From positions 1 through 64,000 of the forward strand of contig NZ_RBDY01000015.1 in assembly GCF_003626575.1 (NCBI RefSeq): DNA of 64,000 nucleotides. Reading direction: 5' to 3'. Origin of the DNA: Streptomyces radicis (GTDB lineage Bacteria; Actinomycetota; Actinomycetes; Streptomycetales; Streptomycetaceae). How positions within the stretch are numbered: the first letter of the stretch is position 1; each line of letters begins with the position of its first letter. The position numbers and the translations under genes are program-made. Positions 1-6,980 of the stretch are shown here, one piece after another. The notes under the pieces are model-generated. The model made no database searches. It was given only the letters and a program-made list of their open reading frames with translations, and was not told the DNA's origin.

Positions 1-7
1 TTCACCT

Positions 8-80
8 GAGAAGTGCTTCTTTCCACGGCACGATCTGGACCCTCGACAAGTCCTATCGTCCCAGGTCAGGAGCACTTCTC
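8..80. promoter_or_regulatory. 10-bp inverted repeat upstream of the DeoR/LacI-type regulator
   Basis: GAGAAGTGCT at 8-17 is perfectly complemented by AGCACTTCTC at 71-80, with 53 bp between the arms. The repeat ends about 60 bp before the regulator start at 142, where an autoregulatory operator would be expected. Separated operator arms are compatible with DNA looping by a dimeric or tetrameric regulator. The link to this regulator is inferred from position only. Confidence 0.4.
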
Positions 81-141
81 GCGTTTTCGATCACCCTTCG
101 GACGGCCCACCCCATGAAAGCCCGAGGCTAGCGAAAGGGGG

Positions 142-1260
142 GTGGCCGTGTTCCTTCCCTCGGAGCGCCAGGAGCGCATCCTGGCCACGGTGCGCCAGCG
201 GGGAACGGTGCGGCTCGGCGAGCTCGTCGAACGCCTGGGCGTCTCCGCGGTCACGGTGCGCCGTGACGTCACCGCGCTGGCCGACCGGGGCCTGCTGCGG
301 CGCGTGCACGGCGGCGTCACCCTGCCGCACCGCGGCGCGGCCGAACACGAGGAGCGCCGCACGCCGTTCGGGCCGACGGCCGCCGGTGTCCTGCTCGGCA
401 TGGTGGTGCCCTCCGTGGAGTACTACTGGCCGCAGGTGATCCAGGGCGCGCAGACCGCGGTGAACGCCGCGGGGGGCCGCCTGGTGATGCGCGTCTCCAG
501 CTACGAGCCGGGCGAGGACCGGCGGCAGATCACCGCCCTGCTCGAACGCGGGACGCGCACGCTGCTCGTCGCCCCCGTGGTCACGGGCACCTACGGCCTC
601 GACCTGCTGCGCTGGCTCGCCACCCTGCCGGTGCCCGTGGTCCTGGTGGAGCGCGAACCCCCACCCGAGCTGCCGACGTTGGCCCTGGACGCCGCCACCA
701 CCGCGCACGCCATCGGCGCGGGGCTCGCCGTGCGGCACCTGGTGACCCTCGGGCACCGCTCGATCGCGCTCGTCCTGTCCCGGCAGAGCCCCACCAGCCG
801 GGCGCTGCGCCGGGGCTGGACCGGGACCATGGCCGAGCTCGGCCTGCCGCAGCCCGAGGAGTGGCAGTTCGAGGTCGCCAGCTATGGCACCCCCGGGTGG
901 GCCGCCGCGTACGACCACGTGCTGCGGCGCTGCCGCGAGCGGGGCGCGACCGCGCTGCTCGTGCACTCCGACCGGGAGGCCATCGGCATGGTGGAACGCG
1001 CCAGGGACCTGGGCATCTCCGTGCCGGGCGAGATGGCCGTCGTCTCCTACGACGACGAGGTCGCCGCCACGTCCGACCCGCCGCTGACCGCCGTGCGCCC
1101 GCAGAAGCACCGCCTGGGGAGGGTGGCCGCCGAGCTGGCCCTGGCCCGCGTCACGGAGGTCGAGCGCCGCCCGGTGCACCGGGTGCAGCTCTGGCCGACC
1201 CTGGAGGTCCGCGAGTCCTGCGGCGGCCAGGCGGACTACGAGGCGGCACACGGCCGTTGA
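142..1260 (+). CDS. DeoR-type HTH / LacI-type sugar-binding chimeric transcriptional regulator
   Basis: A 372-residue transcription factor. Residues 1-60 form a DeoR-type winged HTH (SERQERILATV near the start, then VSAVTVRRDVTALADRGL and a GGV turn). From about residue 80 it switches to a periplasmic-binding-protein fold of the LacI effector type (LLGMVVPSVEYYWPQ, later VVSYDDE and TAVRPQ near the C-terminus). Such hybrids usually sense a sugar or sugar phosphate and repress catabolic genes. The GTG at 142 is chosen because a purine-rich GAAAGGGG lies just upstream and the HTH would be cut by any later start. The following gene is convergent, so it is transcribed alone. No sugar genes are visible, and it is probably a neighbour of the polyketide cluster rather than part of it. 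The ligand is unknown. Confidence 0.85.
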   Translation: MAVFLPSERQERILATVRQRGTVRLGELVERLGVSAVTVRRDVTALADRGLLRRVHGGVTLPHRGAAEHEERRTPFGPTAAGVLLGMVVPSVEYYWPQVIQGAQTAVNAAGGRLVMRVSSYEPGEDRRQITALLERGTRTLLVAPVVTGTYGLDLLRWLATLPVPVVLVEREPPPELPTLALDAATTAHAIGAGLAVRHLVTLGHRSIALVLSRQSPTSRALRRGWTGTMAELGLPQPEEWQFEVASYGTPGWAAAYDHVLRRCRERGATALLVHSDREAIGMVERARDLGISVPGEMAVVSYDDEVAATSDPPLTAVRPQKHRLGRVAAELALARVTEVERRPVHRVQLWPTLEVRESCGGQADYEAAHGR

Positions 1261-1270
1261 CGCGCTGGGC

Positions 1271-1291
1271 CCTCCGCCGTCACGACGGAGG
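1271..1291 (+). terminator. Hairpin after the DeoR/LacI-type regulator
   Basis: CCTCCGCCG at 1271-1279 pairs with CGACGGAGG at 1283-1291 around a 3-nt loop, with one mismatch. It starts 10 bp after the stop codon of the regulator. There is no T-run, which is common for actinomycete terminators. Confidence 0.5.
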
Positions 1292-1401
1292 ACCCCGACG
1301 GCCCACGATCCGAGCGGGCGTCGTGGCCCTCGCTCCCTCGCGCACACGGATTCTTCACATGGATGTGGAGACCGCCGCACACATCGGCGGGGGTCCGGGA
1401 C

Positions 1402-1701
1402 CTAGCGGAGGCGCACGGTGTAGGAGCCGTCGAGGGGGCCCGTGGCGTCGTCGGATGTCGCCTGCCGCGACAGGGCCGTCGGGGTCGGCGACGGCTCGGC
1501 CGTCGTGTCCGCGTGGGGGGTGGGCGTGGGCGATCCCTCGCCCTCGTCGCCCGACGCGGTGAACGCGCCACTGATGAACGCCGCCACGACCGCCGCGCTG
1601 CCGCCGATGAACGCCGCGCCGAGAGCCGTCGCCACCCCTGGAGAACGCTTCCCGCGATGTGCCGCCAACGCTCCGCCCCCTTGCCCGCCCTGCCCTGACA
1701 C
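1402..1701 (-). CDS. Small single-pass membrane protein of unknown function
   Basis: Encodes 99 residues from a GTG at 1701. The N-terminus is Gly/Lys/Arg rich, a hydrophobic Ala/Val/Phe segment spans roughly residues 24-46 (ALGAAFIGGSAAVVAAF), and the rest is a Ser/Thr/Pro/Asp-rich tail (SPTPTPHADTTAEPSPTPT) typical of a low-complexity region outside the membrane. Third codon positions are almost all G or C in this frame, which supports real coding. A GGGAG lies 10 nt before the GTG. I recognise no family. It is convergent with the upstream regulator and has no visible partner gene. It could be a cell-surface or stress-related protein, but nothing in the sequence decides this. Confidence 0.6.
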   Translation of the reverse strand: MSGQGGQGGGALAAHRGKRSPGVATALGAAFIGGSAAVVAAFISGAFTASGDEGEGSPTPTPHADTTAEPSPTPTALSRQATSDDATGPLDGSYTVRLR

Positions 1702-2626
1702 GACGCTACTGCTCCCGACCGTCGCGCGCCACGTTTTGCTGGTTTTCCGTGGAGGAAATGTGAGGGCGCGTCAGCCCGCGCCACACCGCCGCACCCGGTC
1801 CATGCCAGGCCGAAAAGGCCCTGTCCGTCCCCCCTGGGGCCCGGGTGCGCGTCCCCCCGGGGGAACGCCCGCCGACCCGGGCCATCGCCGCCCCGGGGTG
1901 GGCGGTTGCCCGTTCACGGTGGTGTACTTGACCATCGCACGGCGCGCGGGGGCGCGCGAGCGCGCACCCGCCCCAGTCGTGGGTTACGCCCACGTTTCCG
2001 CGCGAAGTCGCAGGCTACGCACGGGTTTCGGCGCCCGTACCCGCGGCGTCGCGACAGGGCGTTGCCGATGAGATACGTGTCACATGTGCGCGTCAGGCCC
2101 GGGCGATGGCGCGCCGCTGACCAGCGGCGTTGGGGCGCGACATGGCATATTCCGGCGCCCGCGAGGCCGGATTCGCGCCTGTCGGAGGGGGTCTCTGCCC
2201 GATTCGGGCGGTGAATGGGGCAGATCGAGCCGGAAACGGGCGCGCCGTTCGGGCCCGGGATCCGCGGCCCCCGCGAGGGTTCGGCGGGCCGAGGGTGAGC
2301 CCCGGACGCGTCGCCACCGCGAATCCCGCCCCGCCTCGGCTGGTCGGCGGGACGGCGGAGGTTCGCGAACGCGCACGGTGGGGCGTCGCCACCCGCGGGA
2401 CCGCGCCGATGCCACGTGTCGGTTGGCGCGTTCACCCGAGCCCCGAACCCCCGCAATGGGGCGGGGTGGTGCGGGCCGTGTAAATGCCGTTACCGTCGAA
2501 CCTGGTTCGGACCGCGGGCCGTCGCAGCGCGGGACCGCATGGCGTGTTCGAATCGAAATAGGCCATTCCGGGCGTCGCTCCCTGGACGTCCGAGCCGAGC
2601 CGCAGGACACCGGTCTGAGTCCGGAC

Positions 2627-2648
2627 GACATCCAGGTGACATCCAGGC
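2627..2648. repeat. 11-bp tandem direct repeat
   Basis: GACATCCAGGT (2627-2637) is followed directly by GACATCCAGGC (2638-2648). The 11-bp period puts both copies on one DNA face, as at regulator sites. An inverted repeat (2663-2677) follows 14 bp later. No gene that would use it is convincing. Confidence 0.4.
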
Positions 2649-2847
2649 GAAGGGGACGAGGTCTCATGGGACATGAGGTACGGCTCCACGCTTCCGGGCT
2701 GCCCCGCCCGGTGCCGGTCAACGGCCGGCCTGAGTTAGCGGCGAGCGACGCCCTCTCCCGGGCGCTCGCGGCGGTGCGGCTCTCCTGTGAGCGGTTACGC
2801 GGCGGCGCCACGACGGTTCCGCTCCTCGATCGCGCGGGCCAGCGGCG

Positions 2848-2877
2848 AGGACGCGCCACCAGAGGGTGGCGCGTCCT
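2848..2877. terminator. Perfect 13-bp hairpin with AGAG tetraloop
   Basis: AGGACGCGCCACC at 2848-2860 and GGTGGCGCGTCCT at 2865-2877 pair perfectly around the loop AGAG. It is very stable but has no T-run on either side. It sits in a stretch with no gene, so it may end an unrecognised transcript or be part of a structured RNA. The strand cannot be decided. Confidence 0.45.
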
Positions 2878-3212
2878 GGACGCTGGGGCGGCGCGGTGCG
2901 GAGGCGACCACCGGCCGATGAGCCCCCGTCGGGATCGCCTGCGCGCCTGGACCGGCCTTCCGCGCGCCGGTCCCCTGACGCGATGTCCCCGTTGACACGC
3001 GCCTGGCGCCCCGTCACCACGGGCGAGCGCGGCGGCCGCTGACCGGCGGCCCCGCGGCTCACCCCGGGGGCGGCGCATGCCCGCCGCGCGCTGACGCGCG
3101 CCACCGGAGCAACGCCGGGCGAACGGCCCGGGCCATTCATCTCCGCCCCCGGCGGAACGGTGAGCCCTCTCGCGCACCACCGCGGAAGCCCTTGTGTCGG
3201 GCGGCCGTGCGC

Positions 3213-3737
3213 ATGGGAACGAGAATTTTGCCTCGCATGAAATCAGGGCGGTGCACCGTCGCGCCGACCGTTGGCCAGTTGTCCTTGGCCGGGCCCGAGA
3301 TGGAGGCGGTCACATTGATGGCGCTCTGGCGTGTGGACCGTGAAATCCGACTCATGCTGTACAGCGCGGTAAGCATGGTCGAACAGCATATGTCTCAGGT
3401 GTATCCGGACTTCGACGTCCGATTGCGTGAGGACCATGAGCTGCAATTCCGTGACCGACGGGATAACGGCCGGATGGCTTTCGGTGAACGGCCGTCCGCG
3501 CCACCGCCCCGTCGCGCCCCAGGGGCCCCTCACCTCGGCCGTAGGGGCGTCCGCCGCCACTCCCCGAGCACCGGGAGCGGTGCACGGCGGCGCACTGCCA
3601 CGCGCATTGTATGCAGCGTGTTGAGGAACCCGCAGTTGTATCCCCCACCGGGGCGGCGGGAGAGTGTCGCACGGCACCGTGTTCCCTCGCAGCACCCATC
3701 GGGTAGCGTTTACCGAGATATGACCGAGGGGGTGTGA
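3213..3737 (+). CDS. Small diverged LuxR-type HTH protein, possibly decaying
   Basis: An open frame (174 residues from ATG 3213; ATG 3237 and an upstream TTG are alternatives) whose first part aligns with a LuxR/NarL C-terminal HTH. It has LSLAGPEMEAVTLMAL, then DREI, a leucine, SMVEQHMSQVY and finally DVRLRED. The same stations in the downstream LAL regulator are LSKSERR, NREI, STVEQHLTRVY and IRNREQ. The scaffold glycine after helix 2 is replaced and two residues are inserted near the start. No ATPase or receiver domain precedes it. After about codon 85 the composition no longer looks coding, and the +1 frame has a stop near 3463, so the original gene may have ended there before a frameshift. 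GC is lower than in its neighbours. It may be a stand-alone HTH regulator or the relic of a second LuxR-type gene. Confidence 0.4.
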   Translation: MGTRILPRMKSGRCTVAPTVGQLSLAGPEMEAVTLMALWRVDREIRLMLYSAVSMVEQHMSQVYPDFDVRLREDHELQFRDRRDNGRMAFGERPSAPPPRRAPGAPHLGRRGVRRHSPSTGSGARRRTATRIVCSVLRNPQLYPPPGRRESVARHRVPSQHPSGSVYRDMTEGV

Positions 3738-3767
3738 CTAGGGGCTCCTAGGGGGTGTCCCTAGGGG
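3738..3767 (+). promoter_or_regulatory. Triple CTAGGGG element upstream of the LAL gene (candidate LAL operator)
   Basis: CTAGGGG occurs at 3738-3744, 3748-3754 and 3761-3767. The first two copies are exactly 10 bp apart, and the same spacing recurs at three other putative promoters in the window. The last two copies also create a CTAGGG-N5-CCCTAG inverted repeat (3748-3764). The element lies about 140-170 bp before the LAL start, so autoregulation is the simplest reading. Confidence 0.55.
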
Positions 3768-3906
3768 TGGTGGCTAATACCCTGCCACCGGATAGTGACC
3801 AAAGAATGCAGCGGACTTCTCGATTGACGAGTCTGTGACTGGTCCGGCCACCGCTGGAAAACGGGCCGGCTTCGTGATGATGACGCCGACAGGGGGAAGT
3901 ACAGCA

Positions 3907-6696
3907 GTGTTGGTGGAGCGAGCAAAGATCCTCGAACAACTCGATGACCTACTGATCCGGTCCGCGCGAGGCAGCGGCGCCATAGCCGCCGTCAGCGGCT
4001 CGACCGCGATGGGCAAGACCACCGTGCTCAACGCCCTTGCGGAGCGGGCCGTCTCGGCGGGCAGCACCGTCCTCAGCGTGGTGAGCTCACCGCACGAGCG
4101 CGACGTCCCCTATGGCGCGCTCGCCCAGCTGTTCCATTCGATCGACGCGCGTTTCCCCGGCGCCGCCGTGCCCGGCGCCCAGGACGACCCGTTGGCCGTG
4201 GCCCGGGGAACCCACCGGGTCATCGCCGAACTGGCCGCCAAGCGGCACATGTTGATCACCGTTGACGACATCCAGCACACCGACGCGGCGACCCTCACCT
4301 GTCTGAGCTACCTGGCGCAGCACCTGACCCAGCTCCCCCTCGCGCTGGTGTTCACGCATGGCGTCTCCGTGGACGAGCAGCCGCCCCGCATCCTGCACGA
4401 CCTCCTCTACCGGGCCAGCGTGCGGCGTTCCTATCTGGGGCCCCTGACGCGCGACGGCATCAGGGAGCTCGCGGAGGGGTGCACCGCGACGCCCGCCACC
4501 GACCGGTTCGTCGCCGAGGCCCACGCGCTCAGCGGCGGAAACCCCCTGCTCGTCCAGGCGCTCATCGAGGAGCACAGGCTGCGCGCCGCCCCCGAGCCCG
4601 GCGCGGGGGCCGTTCCTCGGGAGAGCGAGGGGCAGGCCGCCCAGCCGGTCACCGATGGGCTGCTGTCGACCGGGCACGTCTTCCACCAGGCGGTCCTCGC
4701 GTGCCTGCACCGGCTCGGGCCGCGCGCGGTCCGCCTCGCCCGGTGCGTCGCGCTGCTCGAAGGGGCGGCCACGCCGCTCCTGATGAGCAGGCTCAGCGGC
4801 ATCGACACGGGCCTGGTGGAACGTTACCTCCGGCTGCTCACCGGCATCGGCGTGCTCGACGGCGTCAAGTTCAGGCGCGCGGGCGTGCAGCAGGCGGTCC
4901 TCGGCGAGATGCCCCACGACGAGGCCACGGACCTGCGGCACCGCGCCGCCCGCCTGCTCTACGACAGCGGCGCCTCGCCCCGGGCGGTCGCGGGCCACCT
5001 GCTCGACGTGGGCCCCCTGCGCGAGGACTGGGTGCTGCCCGTGCTGCGCGAGGCCGCCCGGCACGCGCTGGCCGACGGCGACGTGCAGCTCGGCATCCGC
5101 TGCCTCGAGCTGGCCCGCGAGTGCTGCACCGAGGAGGCGCAGCGCGTCTCGGTCAAGGCGCAGTACGCCTCGGCCCAGTGGCAGCTGAGGCCCGCCGCCT
5201 CGGCCCAGCACTTCCTCGCGCTCAAGGGCCCCATTCTCGCGGGCACGTTGAAGGGCGGCGAGGCGCTGCGCGTCGCCGACGGCATGCTCTTCCACCTCGA
5301 CTTCGACGAGGCACTCGAAGCCGTCAACCACCTCAACGACGGCAACGAGGACGCCGCCACCGCGCTGCACAGCACCCGGCTGCTCATGGCCTCGGAGTTC
5401 CCCGGGGTGCTCGACCGGCTGAGCCGCCCGCTCCCGCCGACCGCCGCCTCGGCGACGTCCACATCGGAGCTGCGCGCCCGGCACGCCCTGGCCCTCGTCC
5501 TGGAGCGGGGGGCCGACGAGTACGCGATCGCCCTGGCCGAGCAGGTGCTCCAGGGCAGCCAGAGCAGGTCGCCGTGGAACCTCAAGGGCTTACCCGCCGC
5601 GTTACTCGCCTTATGCTACGCGGATCGACTGGACGCGGCCGCCGAGTGGTACGAGCGTCTGGTGACCGACCAGGAACGGCACTACGCCCCCATCTGGAGG
5701 GCGATGCTCGACACGGTCGGCGCGTTGATCTCGCTCCGCCGGGGACGGCTCGGCGACGCGGTGCGTCAGGCGGAGGCAGCCCATGAACGGCTGTCAGGGC
5801 CGAGGTGGAATGTCAGCGGCGCCATGGCGCTGGCGATCCTCGTCGAAGCCCACACCGCCATGGGCAACCACCGGGTCGCCGCCCGTTACCTGGCGCCCGA
5901 GCCGCCGCCCGAGCTGTTCCTGACCCGCGCGGGCCTGCACTACCTCTACGCGCGCGGCCGCCACCACCTCGCGACCGGCAACACCTATATGGCCCTGTAC
6001 GACTTCATGGGCTGCGGCGCCCTGATGCGGCGCTGGAACATCGACACGCCCTCGCTCGCGGCCTGGCGTCTCGGCGAGGCCGAGACATGGCTGCGCCTCG
6101 GCGACAGGGAGCGGGCGGTCAGGCTCGTCGAGAAGCAGCTCTCGACCCCGGACACCGGGCTCACGCGGTCGCGCGGCATGGCCCTGCACGGGTTCGCGCT
6201 CGTCCAGGCGACCACCAAGCAACCCCCCATCCTCCAGGACGCGTTCCGCCTGCTCGAGAGCAGCGGCGCCCGCTACGAGGCCGCCGCCGTGCTGGCCGAT
6301 CTCAGCCGGGCCTACCAGAGGCTCGGCGAGAAGGCCAAGGCGCGGCCGACCGCGCAGCGGGCGTGGCGGCTCGCCAAGAGCTGCCAGGCGGAGTCCATGT
6401 GCCAGGCCCTGCTGCCCTCGCCCCTGCCGAGAAGCGTGGGAACGCGGGAGAGCACGTCCTCGTCCCGCGGCGACGACCGCGAGGCGCGGGGCGGCTTCGG
6501 CGGGCTCAGCAAGTCCGAGCGGCGCGTGGCCATGCTGGCATCCCAGGGCTACGCCAACCGCGAGATCGCCGACCGGCTGTTCATCACGGTCAGCACCGTG
6601 GAGCAACATCTGACCCGCGTCTACCGGAAGATGGGCATCAGGAACCGCGAGCAGCTCCTGGAAGAAGTACAGGCCGTCAGCTACGAGACCGTCTGA
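3907..6696 (+). CDS. LAL-family (large ATP-binding LuxR) cluster regulator
   Basis: A pathway-specific activator of about 929 residues, the usual LAL size. The N-terminal AAA-type ATPase has a Walker A loop (GSTAMGKTT, about residue 32) and a Walker B strand (LITVDD, about residue 117). A long helical, TPR-like middle follows. The C-terminal LuxR HTH starts near residue 865 (LSKSERR, NREIADRLF, VSTVEQHLTRVYRKMG). I chose GTG 3907 because GGGGGAAG sits 8 nt upstream and LAL proteins typically begin near MLVER; in-frame GTG/ATG codons at 3835-3880 would add up to 24 residues. Three TTA codons lie within 24 bp (5590, 5602, 5611), making translation dependent on the rare leucyl-tRNA in Streptomyces. 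It is followed by a strong terminator and then the first PKS gene, so it probably activates the PKS operon. Confidence 0.9.
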   Translation: MLVERAKILEQLDDLLIRSARGSGAIAAVSGSTAMGKTTVLNALAERAVSAGSTVLSVVSSPHERDVPYGALAQLFHSIDARFPGAAVPGAQDDPLAVARGTHRVIAELAAKRHMLITVDDIQHTDAATLTCLSYLAQHLTQLPLALVFTHGVSVDEQPPRILHDLLYRASVRRSYLGPLTRDGIRELAEGCTATPATDRFVAEAHALSGGNPLLVQALIEEHRLRAAPEPGAGAVPRESEGQAAQPVTDGLLSTGHVFHQAVLACLHRLGPRAVRLARCVALLEGAATPLLMSRLSGIDTGLVERYLRLLTGIGVLDGVKFRRAGVQQAVLGEMPHDEATDLRHRAARLLYDSGASPRAVAGHLLDVGPLREDWVLPVLREAARHALADGDVQLGIRCLELARECCTEEAQRVSVKAQYASAQWQLRPAASAQHFLALKGPILAGTLKGGEALRVADGMLFHLDFDEALEAVNHLNDGNEDAATALHSTRLLMASEFPGVLDRLSRPLPPTAASATSTSELRARHALALVLERGADEYAIALAEQVLQGSQSRSPWNLKGLPAALLALCYADRLDAAAEWYERLVTDQERHYAPIWRAMLDTVGALISLRRGRLGDAVRQAEAAHERLSGPRWNVSGAMALAILVEAHTAMGNHRVAARYLAPEPPPELFLTRAGLHYLYARGRHHLATGNTYMALYDFMGCGALMRRWNIDTPSLAAWRLGEAETWLRLGDRERAVRLVEKQLSTPDTGLTRSRGMALHGFALVQATTKQPPILQDAFRLLESSGARYEAAAVLADLSRAYQRLGEKAKARPTAQRAWRLAKSCQAESMCQALLPSPLPRSVGTRESTSSSRGDDREARGGFGGLSKSERRVAMLASQGYANREIADRLFITVSTVEQHLTRVYRKMGIRNREQLLEEVQAVSYETV

Positions 6697-6765
6697 CCCC
6701 TCCGCCCCGACCCCCGACCCCCGACCCTCCGCCCGTCCCGCCCATGTGCCCCCCGCTGGGGCGAC

Positions 6766-6802
6766 GTCCGCCTGTCCCGTCCCCCCGTCGGGGCAGGCGG
6801 AC
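6766..6802 (+). terminator. Rho-independent terminator after the LAL regulator
   Basis: A 14-bp stem (6766-6779 with 6789-6802, including one G-U pair) around a 9-nt loop, followed by TTCGGGTTTT. It lies 70 bp after the regulator stop and separates it from the PKS promoter. Confidence 0.75.
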
Positions 6803-6879
6803 TTCGGGTTTTCCAGGGGTTTTCCCGGGGCCGCGCCCGGCCGCTGCCGAGCGGTGAAGAAGTGTCCGGGCCAGGCACG

Positions 6880-6925
6880 TTAGGGGCGAGCAGGGGTTGG
6901 GGGCGCTTTGTGTGCGTCCCTAGGG
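6880..6925 (+). promoter_or_regulatory. TTAGGGG-N3-GCAGGGG element upstream of PKS1
   Basis: TTAGGGG (6880-6886) and GCAGGGG (6890-6896) stand 10 bp apart, matching the pair in front of the LAL gene. A CCCTAGGG palindrome follows at 6918-6925. The pair lies about 85 bp before the PKS1 start, the same orientation and distance as in front of the ACP gene. It is the likely control point of the long PKS operon. Confidence 0.5.
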
Positions 6926-6980
6926 TTCGAGACAAGCGCGCGCCGCTGTGTCGGCGCCTTCTCTACCCGGAGTGGCTGTG

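Larger units (their letters stand above)
1702..3212. other. Gene-free region of about 1.5 kb
   Basis: I see no convincing gene. Open frames exist on both strands because of the high GC content, but none shows the strong GC3 bias of the genes on either side and none resembles a known family. Visible structures are an 8-bp palindrome CACATGTG (2081-2088), an 11-bp tandem direct repeat (2627-2648), a CTCATG/CATGAG inverted repeat (2663-2677) and a 13-bp perfect hairpin (2848-2877). It is probably the left spacer of the polyketide cluster, possibly holding decayed sequence or a small RNA. Confidence 0.6.

Noticed and set aside
2627..2648. 11-bp direct repeat as a SARP binding site
   Set aside because: The spacing fits, but no SARP gene is in the window and no promoter or gene is convincing beside it.
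2666..2995. Possible 109-codon gene starting after GACGAGG, with two TTA codons
   Set aside because: GC3 is only about 80 percent in the first part, the end runs through a strong hairpin, and no family is recognisable. Could be a decayed gene; not supported enough to list.
2080..3180. Long minus-strand open frame in the left spacer
   Set aside because: Arg/Pro/Gly-rich shadow-type composition, no start signal, no homology visible.
3748..3764. CTAGGG-N5-CCCTAG as a PAS-LuxR (PimM-type) site
   Set aside because: The PimM-type consensus has a 4-bp AT-rich spacer; here it is 5 bp and GT-rich. No PAS-LuxR gene is present and the inverted form does not recur, whereas the direct pair does.
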